NCBI GenBank assembly: GCA_032124675.1
Contig: JAQBDA010000370.1
Span: 1 to 9,807, forward strand
Direction of reading: 5' to 3'
DNA: 9,807 bases
From: JAQBDA01 sp032124675
Lineage (GTDB): Bacteria; Chloroflexota; Anaerolineae; Anaerolineales; UBA4823
Under the pieces are notes generated by a model. It saw only the letters and a program-made list of their open reading frames with translations, had not been told where the DNA came from and did no database searches. Positions 1 to 6,332 of the stretch are shown here, piece by piece. Position numbers and translations under genes: made by a program. Each line of letters starts with the position of its first letter. Position 1 is the stretch's first letter.

Positions 1-148
1 GGGGTACAAATCCCGGCAGGGCATGTGGGCCGCATTACTTCTGGCGGGTTCAGGTCTAGCCTTCTAAGCCTCGATGGGGGAGGGGGGAGCGTTTGTCTTG
101 TGACTTTTTCTAAATTCGCCTACCGCTGATGTTACGAACACCACACCG

Positions 149-184
149 GACATAAGTTGACAAACCTATAGTTTATGTCATAAT
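149..184 (+). promoter_or_regulatory. Sigma70-like promoter with overlapping dyad operator
   Basis: A consensus -35 box TTGACA (157-162) is followed after 16 bp by CATAAT (179-184), a near-consensus -10 box. An exact 7-bp inverted repeat, GACATAA (149-155) and TTATGTC (173-179), brackets the -35 box and ends at the first base of the -10 box. A dimeric regulator bound there would block RNA polymerase, so this is a candidate operator. The promoter lies about 60 bp before the ATG of the first gene and is the only convincing promoter for the three-gene cluster. Activity and operator role are inferred. Confidence 0.6.
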
Positions 185-241
185 AGATATGAATTCGAAT
201 ATAAATCAATTAAATATAATTGTTCGCTCTGGAGGTGGGTA

Positions 242-637
242 ATGGAAGCTGTAAGCATGATCCTGACGGCTCTGGCAGCAGGCGCTGTTTCCGCGCTACA
301 AGATACTGCGGCAACCGCCGTAAAAGACGCTTACCAGGGTCTGCGCACCCTCATCGAGAAGAAATTCGGTGACCAACCAAAAGGGGCTGAACTGGTTGAA
401 GAGTACACCAACGATCCTGATACCTGGGAGAAACCTCTGGCAAAGGAGCTGGAGAAGGTTGGGGCTGAACAGGACGAGCAGATACTGCAAGCTGCCAAGC
501 AGCTCCTCGAAATGCTCCAGACTCAGCCTGAGGGAGGAAAATATAATGTCCAGGTCAGCGATTCGCAAGGTGTGGTAGTGGGCGAACACGCTCAAGTGGA
601 GATGAATTTCGCACAGCAGAAGAAGAAAAAAAGCTAG
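242..637 (+). CDS. Small helical adaptor with C-terminal RHIM-like amyloid motif
   Basis: A 131-residue protein whose ATG follows a strong ribosome site GGAGGTG (231-237). Residues 5-45 resemble an N-terminal domain I recall from bacterial amyloid-signalling and NLR-associated proteins: a small hydrophobic 'LTALAAGAVSALQ' helix followed by 'AVKDAYQGLRTLI'. A charged helical stretch (60-95) follows. The C-terminus (101-123) holds a Gly/Val-rich beta motif, GVVVGEHAQVEMNF, that matches the 'GVxVGDHNxQ' pattern of RHIM-like bacterial amyloid motifs. The protein ends in KKKKS. No enzyme domain is visible, so the likely role is a cytoplasmic adaptor or amyloid seed. Gene 2, two bases downstream, carries a matching motif, which suggests the two proteins interact. 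The family assignment is from memory of sequence patterns; amyloid formation is inferred. Confidence 0.75.
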   Translation: MEAVSMILTALAAGAVSALQDTAATAVKDAYQGLRTLIEKKFGDQPKGAELVEEYTNDPDTWEKPLAKELEKVGAEQDEQILQAAKQLLEMLQTQPEGGKYNVQVSDSQGVVVGEHAQVEMNFAQQKKKKS

Positions 638-642
638 GTATG
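626..642 (+). promoter_or_regulatory. A7 tract, possible -1 slippage site joining gene 1 to gene 2
   Basis: Seven consecutive A residues (626-632) followed by G lie at the last lysine codons of gene 1, directly before its TAG stop (635-637). A -1 shift here enters the frame of the next gene, which is open from the slip site (AAA AAG CTA GGT ATG). The result would be a fusion of both proteins. The codon phasing is not the ideal X XXY YYZ heptamer, and no strong stimulatory hairpin was identified. Slippage by RNA polymerase or a peptidyl-tRNA is therefore possible but unproven. Confidence 0.3.
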
Positions 643-2157
643 TCTCAAGAAGAGCTCCAGACGGGCGATGAATCCGGCACCCCACCAGCTGAACCTGCCG
701 GAGAGCCGTCTGGAAATAACGCTCCCAATCCACAACACAGCCCACAACAAAGCCGCATAACCCCGCCCGAACCGCCCAAAATCGAGGTTAAGGGCGGCCG
801 CGGCGTTGTCATTGGAAATTTCGCCCGGGTAGTCATCAATGGCATCGATGAGAGAGTCTTCCAGCGATTTGGTCTGGATGTTCGCCTGGGCTTTTCGATC
901 ATAGCCTTGCTTACAATTGCCTCAGCTGTGGTAATCATTTACCTGCTGCTGCCCAAAAGAGGCAATATGAAGGAAGACCTGGGATGTGAGTTCTGCGTTG
1001 CAGTGGCAGGATTTGCCGAAAGGCCGGGATCACAGGAGAGAGGCATTGGTGTAGAGTTCGGGTCTACTCTCAAGCGCCGTTTGGAAGAGAACCTGGCTGA
1101 GCTTCGCCAGGATACCGATGTGTCCATCGATGTCTGGGGTCCAGCCGAGGTAGGCAGCGTCAGCGGCAGAACATCCGCTGAATTGGACGGATCTGCTCAG
1201 ATGCTTGCACAGGAGGTCGGAGCTGACTTGCTGGTATATGGCATGATCGAAGCAAATCAGCCCACCTGGCATATCACCCCGACCTTTTACATATCTCCCG
1301 ATTATTTCTTCAGGGACGCCTACGAGGTCATCGGTCAAGACCGGTTAGGATCGCCATTTCCAGCGCCCGGACAGCCTAAAGCCGTGCGGGTAAAACTGAT
1401 GAACGACGAAGCTTCCCCGAGGGGGCGAATGTTGGCTTCCCTGGCGTTGGGTATGACATATTATGTGACACATGATTTTGAAACGGCCCTCTCGATTTTC
1501 GAAGAGGCATTGTTAGATGCACAGCACTGGGGCGATCCGGCAGCTCAGAAGCTCTTATATTTACTCTTGGGAAATTCTGCTTTATCCATATTCAACAGCC
1601 AACCCGATCAATTCGAGCTTCTCGACGAAGCAGAACATCATTACAACAATGCAAAAAGCCTTGACCAAGACTACGCCCGAGCATACATCGGCTTGGGCAG
1701 TGTGGCATATCTGCATGCTCTGCGTCCAGCCAGGGAAAGCGCCAACCAAGCAGCGATGGACTTTGGCTTATTGGAAGCCAGCAGTGGCTACTACTTGAAA
1801 GCAGTGGATTACGCGTTGGAGCCAGATCTGGCACATGTGGAGGAAAAAGCAAGTATGTGGTTGGGTCAGAATTATTTTGCGGAAGCATTCGCAAAGAATT
1901 ATCCTGATTTAACCGAGACGGTTTTCCTGCTGTCCGAAGAAAAATTTAACCAGGTGATCCAAGCATACAATGATCACCCAGATGAGGTCTTAAGAAGTTT
2001 GGCTGCGGAGGCGCACGCCAGAAAGGGATTGATCTACCGCCAGACCGGCAGAAAAGCAGAATGCATCGCTGAATATGGGGAAGCATTGAAATTATCCGAC
2101 GACCCTACCCGCATCGAGATATACCAAAAGGTCCTGGCAGATCAATGTGAGTATTAG
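640..2157 (+). CDS. Membrane TPR protein with N-terminal RHIM-like amyloid motif
   Basis: A 505-residue protein. Residues 1-46 are a Pro/Gly/Gln-rich disordered tail. Residues 47-69 hold a beta motif, GVVIGNFARVVING, that aligns without gaps to the C-terminal motif of the upstream protein. One membrane helix lies at about 85-104 (ending VVIIYLLLP). Residues 115-240 form an alpha/beta domain with 'VAVAGF', 'VWGPAEVGSVSGRT' and 'GADLLVYGMI' segments, like a recurrent Chloroflexi sensor-type domain that precedes TPRs. Residues 262-500 are helical with TPR-like pairs, for example 'HARKGLIYRQTGRKAECIAEYGEAL' split over two helices near 459-483. Likely a membrane sensor or scaffold that shows its amyloid motif to the cytoplasm; positive charges flank the helix on both sides, so the topology is uncertain. 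No clear Shine-Dalgarno site precedes the ATG, so translation probably depends on coupling to gene 1 (2-nt gap). Confidence 0.75.
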   Translation: MSQEELQTGDESGTPPAEPAGEPSGNNAPNPQHSPQQSRITPPEPPKIEVKGGRGVVIGNFARVVINGIDERVFQRFGLDVRLGFSIIALLTIASAVVIIYLLLPKRGNMKEDLGCEFCVAVAGFAERPGSQERGIGVEFGSTLKRRLEENLAELRQDTDVSIDVWGPAEVGSVSGRTSAELDGSAQMLAQEVGADLLVYGMIEANQPTWHITPTFYISPDYFFRDAYEVIGQDRLGSPFPAPGQPKAVRVKLMNDEASPRGRMLASLALGMTYYVTHDFETALSIFEEALLDAQHWGDPAAQKLLYLLLGNSALSIFNSQPDQFELLDEAEHHYNNAKSLDQDYARAYIGLGSVAYLHALRPARESANQAAMDFGLLEASSGYYLKAVDYALEPDLAHVEEKASMWLGQNYFAEAFAKNYPDLTETVFLLSEEKFNQVIQAYNDHPDEVLRSLAAEAHARKGLIYRQTGRKAECIAEYGEALKLSDDPTRIEIYQKVLADQCEY

Positions 2158-2162
2158 ATTTG

Positions 2163-2178
2163 AAAGGTGGGTATTATG
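2163..2178 (+). promoter_or_regulatory. Ribosome binding site deciding the start of the SH3b gene
   Basis: The purine stretch AAAGGTGG (2163-2170) lies five bases before ATG 2176. A GTG at 2167 is in frame but sits inside this ribosome site, so ATG 2176 is the better start. It trims three residues from the longest possible product. Confidence 0.6.
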
Positions 2179-3396
2179 ACGCGACCTGATAATATAAAGC
2201 TACTGCGACGCCGGTTCGTGAGCGCAGTAGTATTTCTGCTATCTTCATCAGCGCTGATCCTGATCAGCCTGTTGATGACGGAAGCAACGTTTGCTTCCCA
2301 CACCAGCGCTCGCACGCCGACTCGTACACTCAGGCCTACCCGTACTCCTACACGAACGCCGACACCGATGACCGCTGATTTCTCCCTGACGAATGCCAGA
2401 AAGAACAATCCCGGAGATGTGCTGGATGAGATCTACTTCGGTGGGGTTGGTGGTGGTGGTTCGGTAGTTTGCACCCGTAGCTCTGATGCCAGGCCGTATC
2501 TTGCGTTTAATTCCGGTAATTCAGGTATCGAATTAATGCGTTCAATTCATGTTACTGCCTGTGGGTGGGACAAAGGTGAGCGTGTGCAGGTATTTGTGAG
2601 ATATCCGAACGGTCGAACAACTCGCGAGCTTGCCAGGGTTGTCAAGGATTCGGAGGCCAGAGGAGATCACTACCTGGCGAGTTATTATTTCATACCAGAT
2701 TGGCAGGATACACCAGGTACGTACAATATAACTTTTTCTGGGTCAAGTGGAATGGTCAGCGTGCCGTTTCGAGTCTATCGACCTAAAGATACCCGGGTCA
2801 TCTGGTTTGGCAATGGGGAGTTATTGCTCCACGAATTCGCACCCCGGGAAAAGGTGCGCCTATTTGTGTATGACAAACCAATCGATAGCAGCGACGGCAT
2901 GGGCCTCTCCGGTTGGCAGGAGTACCAGGTTGATTCACAGGGCAACCTGATGATCTGGTTACCAAAGGATCCTAAATTTTATATGATCGTGGTGGGTGTA
3001 AGGTCTGGGGAGAGCAGCAGGGCATATCTATCTACCTACCCGGTATCCTTAGGTGTCAGGCGGCTAGAACCAGGCAAGAGTTATGTTCTGCGCTCTTCTT
3101 GCCCGGGTGCACCAGCGCAAAGGCTGCGGATTGGCATCACCGCAGAAGTGTGTACCAAGCGCGACCGGGTGATCATCCGTGAGGGAGCCAGTCGATCGTC
3201 GAGAGAGATCGTCCGGCTGGAGCCAGGTACCTCCTTTAGAGTCGTAGATGGACCATCATGTGCTAATAATTGGTCGTGGTGGAAGATCAACTGGGGAGGA
3301 AGCAACACCGGCTGGGTTGCCGAGGGTGGTGATCGCGTCGATCCATATTTCATCTGTCCGGTATTTGATATCTCGGGTGCTTTCGGGGACAACTAA
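2176..3396 (+). CDS. Exported protein with Thr/Pro/Arg linker and C-terminal SH3b domain
   Basis: A 406-residue protein starting 18 bases after gene 2. The N-terminus has a basic start (KLLRRRF) and a hydrophobic helix (about 14-34) ending near ATFASHTSA, so it is a signal peptide (possible cut after Ala40) or an uncleaved anchor. Residues 43-66 are a low-complexity linker of repeated Thr-Pro-Thr-Arg units, a style common in Chloroflexota exported proteins. Residues 95-295 look like two beta-sandwich-type segments that I cannot assign; the segment 'FGNGELLLHEFAPREKVRLFVYD' spans two lines of strand near 211-233. Residues 319-394 form an SH3b-type domain ('VIIREGAS...IVRLEPGTSFRVV', 'NTGWVAEGG'), which in this family binds cell-wall peptides or other extracellular ligands. 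Four cysteines (100, 129, 309, 326) lie in the exported part. It is co-oriented with the two amyloid-motif genes and may be their extracellular ligand sensor; that link is inferred. Confidence 0.75.
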   Translation: MTRPDNIKLLRRRFVSAVVFLLSSSALILISLLMTEATFASHTSARTPTRTLRPTRTPTRTPTPMTADFSLTNARKNNPGDVLDEIYFGGVGGGGSVVCTRSSDARPYLAFNSGNSGIELMRSIHVTACGWDKGERVQVFVRYPNGRTTRELARVVKDSEARGDHYLASYYFIPDWQDTPGTYNITFSGSSGMVSVPFRVYRPKDTRVIWFGNGELLLHEFAPREKVRLFVYDKPIDSSDGMGLSGWQEYQVDSQGNLMIWLPKDPKFYMIVVGVRSGESSRAYLSTYPVSLGVRRLEPGKSYVLRSSCPGAPAQRLRIGITAEVCTKRDRVIIREGASRSSREIVRLEPGTSFRVVDGPSCANNWSWWKINWGGSNTGWVAEGGDRVDPYFICPVFDISGAFGDN

Positions 3397-3427
3397 GAAT
3401 ACCCTTGGAGATAGTCTTGTGATCCAT

Positions 3428-3476
3428 CCACCGCCCGACCTGTCAAGTATGGGTACTTGATCACGTCGGGCGGTGG
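3428..3476 (+). terminator. Long two-tier hairpin after the three-gene cluster
   Basis: Outer arms CCACCGCCCGAC (3428-3439) and GTCGGGCGGTGG (3465-3476) pair over 12 bp. An inner stem TCAAGTA/TACTTGA (3443-3449/3454-3460) closes a 4-base loop. The hairpin lies 31 bp past the stop of the SH3b gene and probably ends or stabilises the cluster transcript. It is followed by A residues, not a T run, so it is not a canonical intrinsic terminator. Confidence 0.5.
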
Positions 3477-3519
3477 AAAAATCGTGACGATCTGTCCTGA
3501 TTTTCCTGACATTTGTCAT

Positions 3520-3548
3520 TTGCTGAAATCAGGCGCTCTGGATAGAAT
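3520..3548 (+). promoter_or_regulatory. Possible promoter for the metF-like gene
   Basis: TTGCTG (3520-3525), 17 bp spacer, TAGAAT (3543-3548). The -10 box is good and the -35 box is weak. The implied leader of about 190 nt contains inverted repeats, noted separately. The 349-bp gap between the SH3b gene and this gene holds this promoter, the two-tier hairpin and the leader, and no convincing gene. Confidence 0.35.
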
Positions 3549-3571
3549 ACGACTAAACTTGTCAAGATTGT

Positions 3572-3738
3572 GCAAACCGCCGAAAATATCTTAAATGGTC
3601 TCAAATAGTACAGCGGTTTGCTGAAGGTATATTTACTGCTCACAATTTACAGGCCATGCAGCCGGGTTGAAGCGGCCGTACACAGCAGGTAAACGCAGCC
3701 TTCAATACAGCACATTCCATCTTCAACCCTCAAGGAGG
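3572..3738 (+). promoter_or_regulatory. Structured 5' leader of the metF-like gene
   Basis: Two exact 9-bp inverted repeats lie in the leader. One is GCAAACCGC (3572-3580) with GCGGTTTGC (3613-3621). The other is GGGTTGAAG (3664-3672) with CTTCAACCC (3721-3729). The second ends two bases before the AAGGAGG ribosome site (3732-3738). The same left arm could instead pair its TTGAAG with CTTCAA at 3700-3705, giving two exclusive folds. I do not recognise SAM, cobalamin or tetrahydrofolate riboswitch cores. Control of translation is an inference. Confidence 0.35.
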
Positions 3739-3745
3739 TCCATCT

Positions 3746-5227
3746 ATGCCTGGTTTTACACCTGGACGACGCTGGCAGCCAGCGTTTTATCCATTTAAAA
3801 AGGAACCCTTCGGCGCGCGCGCCCTGGCAACCGTGGAGCGGTGGGTCAAAGGACCGTTCTTCGGCTGCCGTATGTGTGGCAACTGTCTGCTGCAGGAGAC
3901 GGCTTTCATCTGCCCGATGGAGTGCCCCAAGGGCATCCGCAACGGCCCGTGCGGTGGCTCCACCGCCGAGCGCTGCTATGTGGACGAGACGCGCCCCTGC
4001 ATCTGGTACGAAATATACGACCGGGCCTTCGATATGGGCCGCGAGGAGATGCTGTTGGAGGTGCTGCCGCCGCTGGACTGGAACAAGGTGGGCGGCGAGA
4101 CCTGGGGTGATGTCTACCGGCAGGTGCGGACGGTCGGCACAGGGAATGTGGTTGGCGGCATGCTCTCCCGTGACCCGGCAGTGCGCACAAAGACCTGGGA
4201 CTCGGTCTTCCAGCCGGTACGCCAGCCGGACTGGTGGCAGGGCGATAAAGAGTACCATGCCCCGGCTTATGACGAGCCGGTCTCCGAGCTGGAGCGGCGC
4301 CTGAAGGCAGGTGAATTCGTGGTCACCAGTGAGGTTGCTCCCCCGATGACCGTCGCTACCAAGAAGCTGAACTCGAATATCAACATGATCAAGCCATACG
4401 TGGCGGCCATCAACTTCACCGACAGTCCATCTGCCACCCCGCGCATGTCGTCCTGGGCCTGCTCCGCAATCGCAATCGATAACGATGCCGAGCCGGTGAT
4501 GCAGATCGCTGCCCGCGACCGCACACGCACCGGCTTGCAGGCGGAAGTGCTGGGTGCAGCCGCCCTGGGCGTGCGCAACATCCTGTGCCTGTCCGGCGAC
4601 AGCATGCGCATGGCTCCCGAGCCGCGTGGCCGCATGGACATCGTCGATATCGACTCGGTACAGATGCTGTGGATCCTGCGCCGCATGCGCGACGAAGGCC
4701 GCTACCTGGATGGGCGCGCGATGAAATTCCCGCCTAAGTACTTCCTGGGTGCGGCTGCCTCCCCGTTTGCATCCGAACCGCGCTTCCAGGCCATCCGGGA
4801 GCACAAGAAGGTCAACGCCGGGGCGCAGTTCTTCCAGACCAACCTGGTTTACGACCCGGACGGGCTGGAGGTGTGGCTGAACTCCCTGGCGCAGCGCAAT
4901 ATCCTGGACAAGGTCTATATCCTGGTGGGGATTACCCCGCTCAAGAACCTCAAGATGGCGCAGTATATGCACAATGAGGTGCCGGGCGTGACCATCCCAG
5001 AGAAGCTGATGCAGCGTATGGAAGCGGCCGGCGATGGCGCCCAAGAAGAGGGCGTGCAGATTGCCTTCGAGCTGATCGAAGCCGTGCGGGATAAGCAGGG
5101 CGTGAGCGGCATCCACCTGATGGCGGTCGGCTGGGAGGAGATTGTGCCGCGCATCGTCACCGAGGCCGGGTTGCTGCCGGCAGATTTCTCTGCGACCAAG
5201 ACCTCCGAGGCTATGCAGTTCGCTTAA
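3746..5227 (+). CDS. metF: Fused MetV-MetF type methylenetetrahydrofolate reductase
   Basis: A 493-residue protein with a strong AAGGAGG site (3732-3738) seven bases before the ATG. Residues 35-95 are a cysteine-rich MetV-like domain (called MTHFR_C in domain databases): C41, C44, C47, C56, C60, C69, C77 and C85 within 'GCRMCGNC', 'CPMECPKG' and 'NGPCGG'. Residues 185-475 form the MetF barrel: 'VVTSEVAPP' with the catalytic-type Glu196, 'NILCLSGD' with Asp285, 'GAQFFQTNLVYD' (359-370), 'GITPLKN' (395-401) and 'GIHLMAVGWEE' (455-465). The enzyme interconverts 5,10-methylene- and 5-methyl-tetrahydrofolate in the cytoplasm, feeding methionine synthesis or the methyl branch of the Wood-Ljungdahl pathway. 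In many anaerobes MetV and MetF are separate subunits; here the MetV part precedes the reductase on one chain. It stands alone between a promoter and a terminator. The residue roles are by analogy to known MetF enzymes. Confidence 0.88.
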   Translation: MPGFTPGRRWQPAFYPFKKEPFGARALATVERWVKGPFFGCRMCGNCLLQETAFICPMECPKGIRNGPCGGSTAERCYVDETRPCIWYEIYDRAFDMGREEMLLEVLPPLDWNKVGGETWGDVYRQVRTVGTGNVVGGMLSRDPAVRTKTWDSVFQPVRQPDWWQGDKEYHAPAYDEPVSELERRLKAGEFVVTSEVAPPMTVATKKLNSNINMIKPYVAAINFTDSPSATPRMSSWACSAIAIDNDAEPVMQIAARDRTRTGLQAEVLGAAALGVRNILCLSGDSMRMAPEPRGRMDIVDIDSVQMLWILRRMRDEGRYLDGRAMKFPPKYFLGAAASPFASEPRFQAIREHKKVNAGAQFFQTNLVYDPDGLEVWLNSLAQRNILDKVYILVGITPLKNLKMAQYMHNEVPGVTIPEKLMQRMEAAGDGAQEEGVQIAFELIEAVRDKQGVSGIHLMAVGWEEIVPRIVTEAGLLPADFSATKTSEAMQFA

Positions 5228-5251
5228 CGAAAATACTCTTGCAACATTCGA

Positions 5252-5290
5252 AAAGGGCTTGCGACTCCCCTCGCAAGCTCTTTCCTTTTA
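5252..5290 (+). terminator. Intrinsic terminator after the metF-like gene
   Basis: AAAGGGCTTGCGA (5252-5264) pairs with TCGCAAGCTCTTT (5271-5283) over 13 positions, one of them G-U, around a 6-base loop. A T-rich tail (CCTTTTAT) follows. It starts 24 bp after the stop codon. Confidence 0.8.
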
Positions 5291-5371
5291 TACTCTCTTT
5301 GTGCCATTTCAAGGTGTGCAACACGAAGCAATCCCGTTTACCCTCCTAATTCAGGAATATTAAGCCAATCT

Positions 5372-5402
5372 TTGTCCAATTTATCGTGAAATGGTGTATA
5401 AT
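5372..5402 (+). promoter_or_regulatory. Possible promoter for the SnoaL-like gene
   Basis: A perfect TATAAT (5397-5402) has TTGTCC (5372-5377) upstream, with a long 19-bp spacer. It lies 187 bp before the ATG. The 361-bp gap before the SnoaL-like gene otherwise holds the metF terminator and a leader with a G7 run (5459-5465). An in-frame extension of the downstream gene into this leader is not protein-like. Confidence 0.4.
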
Positions 5403-5588
5403 TAGAATCACAACAGCCACGGTCTTTTGAGATAATTGACAGGTATGCGGTTATCGAAGGGGGGGATATTTCATTGGTGGCGATCGCAGGTGTCGGCATT
5501 ATGCTCCCGTTGGACTCTCACCCACCTCCTATTGCCGAATCAGGTGCGCTCTCGAAGATGCGCACAACCAGCCCCAAAGGAGTTTTTG

Positions 5589-6044
5589 ATGAGCAGTAGA
5601 ACAGATGTTGTTAGAATGTGGGAGGATGAGTCCTGGAGAAATCCTCCATCAAGCATGATCACTGCGAACGAGATGTATATCTCAGACGATTTCCATAATT
5701 TAGACAAAGATGGTAATGTTATGGGAGATAAAGCGGCATTTACCGCCGTGTCCCAACTTCTTTATAATGCATTTACAGGCTTCAAGGGGGTGGTGCATGA
5801 CCTTCAAGAAGAAGAGGATGGCAGCGTCACAATGACCTTCCATTTCGAAGGGACGCATAGCGGCGATTTTGACCTGTCGGCAATGGGCATGGGAGTCATT
5901 CCTGCTACAGGTAAAAAGATCGTAACCCCGGAATCCAAAACCAGGTTTATGGTTGAAGGTGGTCAAATCGTAAGCTCCCAACCCATTTCAGGTGGATTCG
6001 AGGATCTCCTGGCAGGCATTGGGGTGACACTGCCATCAGCATAA
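5589..6044 (+). CDS. SnoaL-like (NTF2-fold) protein
   Basis: A 151-residue protein. ATG 5589 was chosen because AAAGGAG (5576-5582) lies six bases upstream; the longer in-frame start at 5436 adds an unlikely Trp/Arg-rich leader. The pattern fits SnoaL-like/ester cyclase proteins: an N-terminal helix pair with 'ISDDFHNLDKDGN' (31-43), a helix 'FTAVSQLLYNAFTGF' (51-65), then beta strands 'VTMTFHFEGTHSGDF' (80-94), 'GVIPATGKKIVTP' (102-114) and 'TRFMVEGGQIVSSQ' (118-131). This fold is a small cone-shaped pocket that serves in cyclases, isomerases or ligand binding; length is normal for the family. The substrate cannot be read from the sequence. It is a single gene with its own terminator and is probably cytoplasmic. 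Confidence 0.75.
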   Translation: MSSRTDVVRMWEDESWRNPPSSMITANEMYISDDFHNLDKDGNVMGDKAAFTAVSQLLYNAFTGFKGVVHDLQEEEDGSVTMTFHFEGTHSGDFDLSAMGMGVIPATGKKIVTPESKTRFMVEGGQIVSSQPISGGFEDLLAGIGVTLPSA

Positions 6045-6079
6045 TCTGACGGTTCAATGCTTGGCGCTGCGTAAACAGA

Positions 6080-6122
6080 AGCGGGCTGAGAAAAGCGCTC
6101 TTCTCAGCCCGCTATATTTTTT
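6080..6122 (+). terminator. Intrinsic terminator after the SnoaL-like gene
   Basis: AGCGGGCTGAGAA (6080-6092) pairs perfectly with TTCTCAGCCCGCT (6101-6113) around an 8-base loop, followed by ATATTTTTT. A strong rho-independent terminator 36 bp past the stop. Confidence 0.88.
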
Positions 6123-6245
6123 ATCAAGCTCTTTCAAGAATCTTCTGAAGTGCGTAACTCCTATTAATAAAATGCATCAGCTTGAACGGCGGTTTGCTTA
6201 TATGGCTGCCCCCAATTACCTCCTTGCTGCGTTACGTCTATTCAT

Positions 6246-6286
6246 AAGAAACACGAAGCGCCTTATACAGGTACTTCGTGTTTCTT
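6246..6286 (-). terminator. Hairpin ending the YCII-like gene, repeat-like flank
   Basis: AAGAAACACGAAG (6246-6258) pairs with CTTCGTGTTTCTT (6274-6286) over 13 bp with a 15-base loop. It sits 46 bp beyond the stop of the minus-strand YCII-like gene and faces the SnoaL terminator. The tail is only weakly T-rich in either direction. The neighbouring 'CCTTGGTGGTCTTTGTGGTG' stretch resembles the low-complexity intergenic repeats common in environmental bacterial genomes. Confidence 0.45.
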
Positions 6287-6332
6287 TGTATATCCTTGGT
6301 GGTCTTTGTGGTGAAGAACTACTGCTTGAATA

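Noticed and set aside
1..75. tRNA-like look (TACAAATCCC and CTTCTAAG stretches)
   Set aside because: The stems do not pair into a T arm or anticodon arm, and there is no acceptor stem.
2167..2175. GTG start for the SH3b gene
   Set aside because: It lies inside the ribosome site; ATG 2176 has the right spacing.
2310..2372. Tandem DNA repeat of Thr-Pro-Thr-Arg codons as a mobile or CRISPR-like repeat
   Set aside because: The units are imperfect, in frame and explained by the protein linker; no spacer-repeat array exists in the window.
3647..5116. 489-codon open frame on the minus strand
   Set aside because: It is the antisense shadow of the metF-like gene: His/Ala/Leu-rich with no domain pattern, while the + frame matches a known enzyme throughout.
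5436..5588. N-terminal extension of the SnoaL-like protein
   Set aside because: No ribosome site at 5436, not protein-like, and a strong site precedes ATG 5589.
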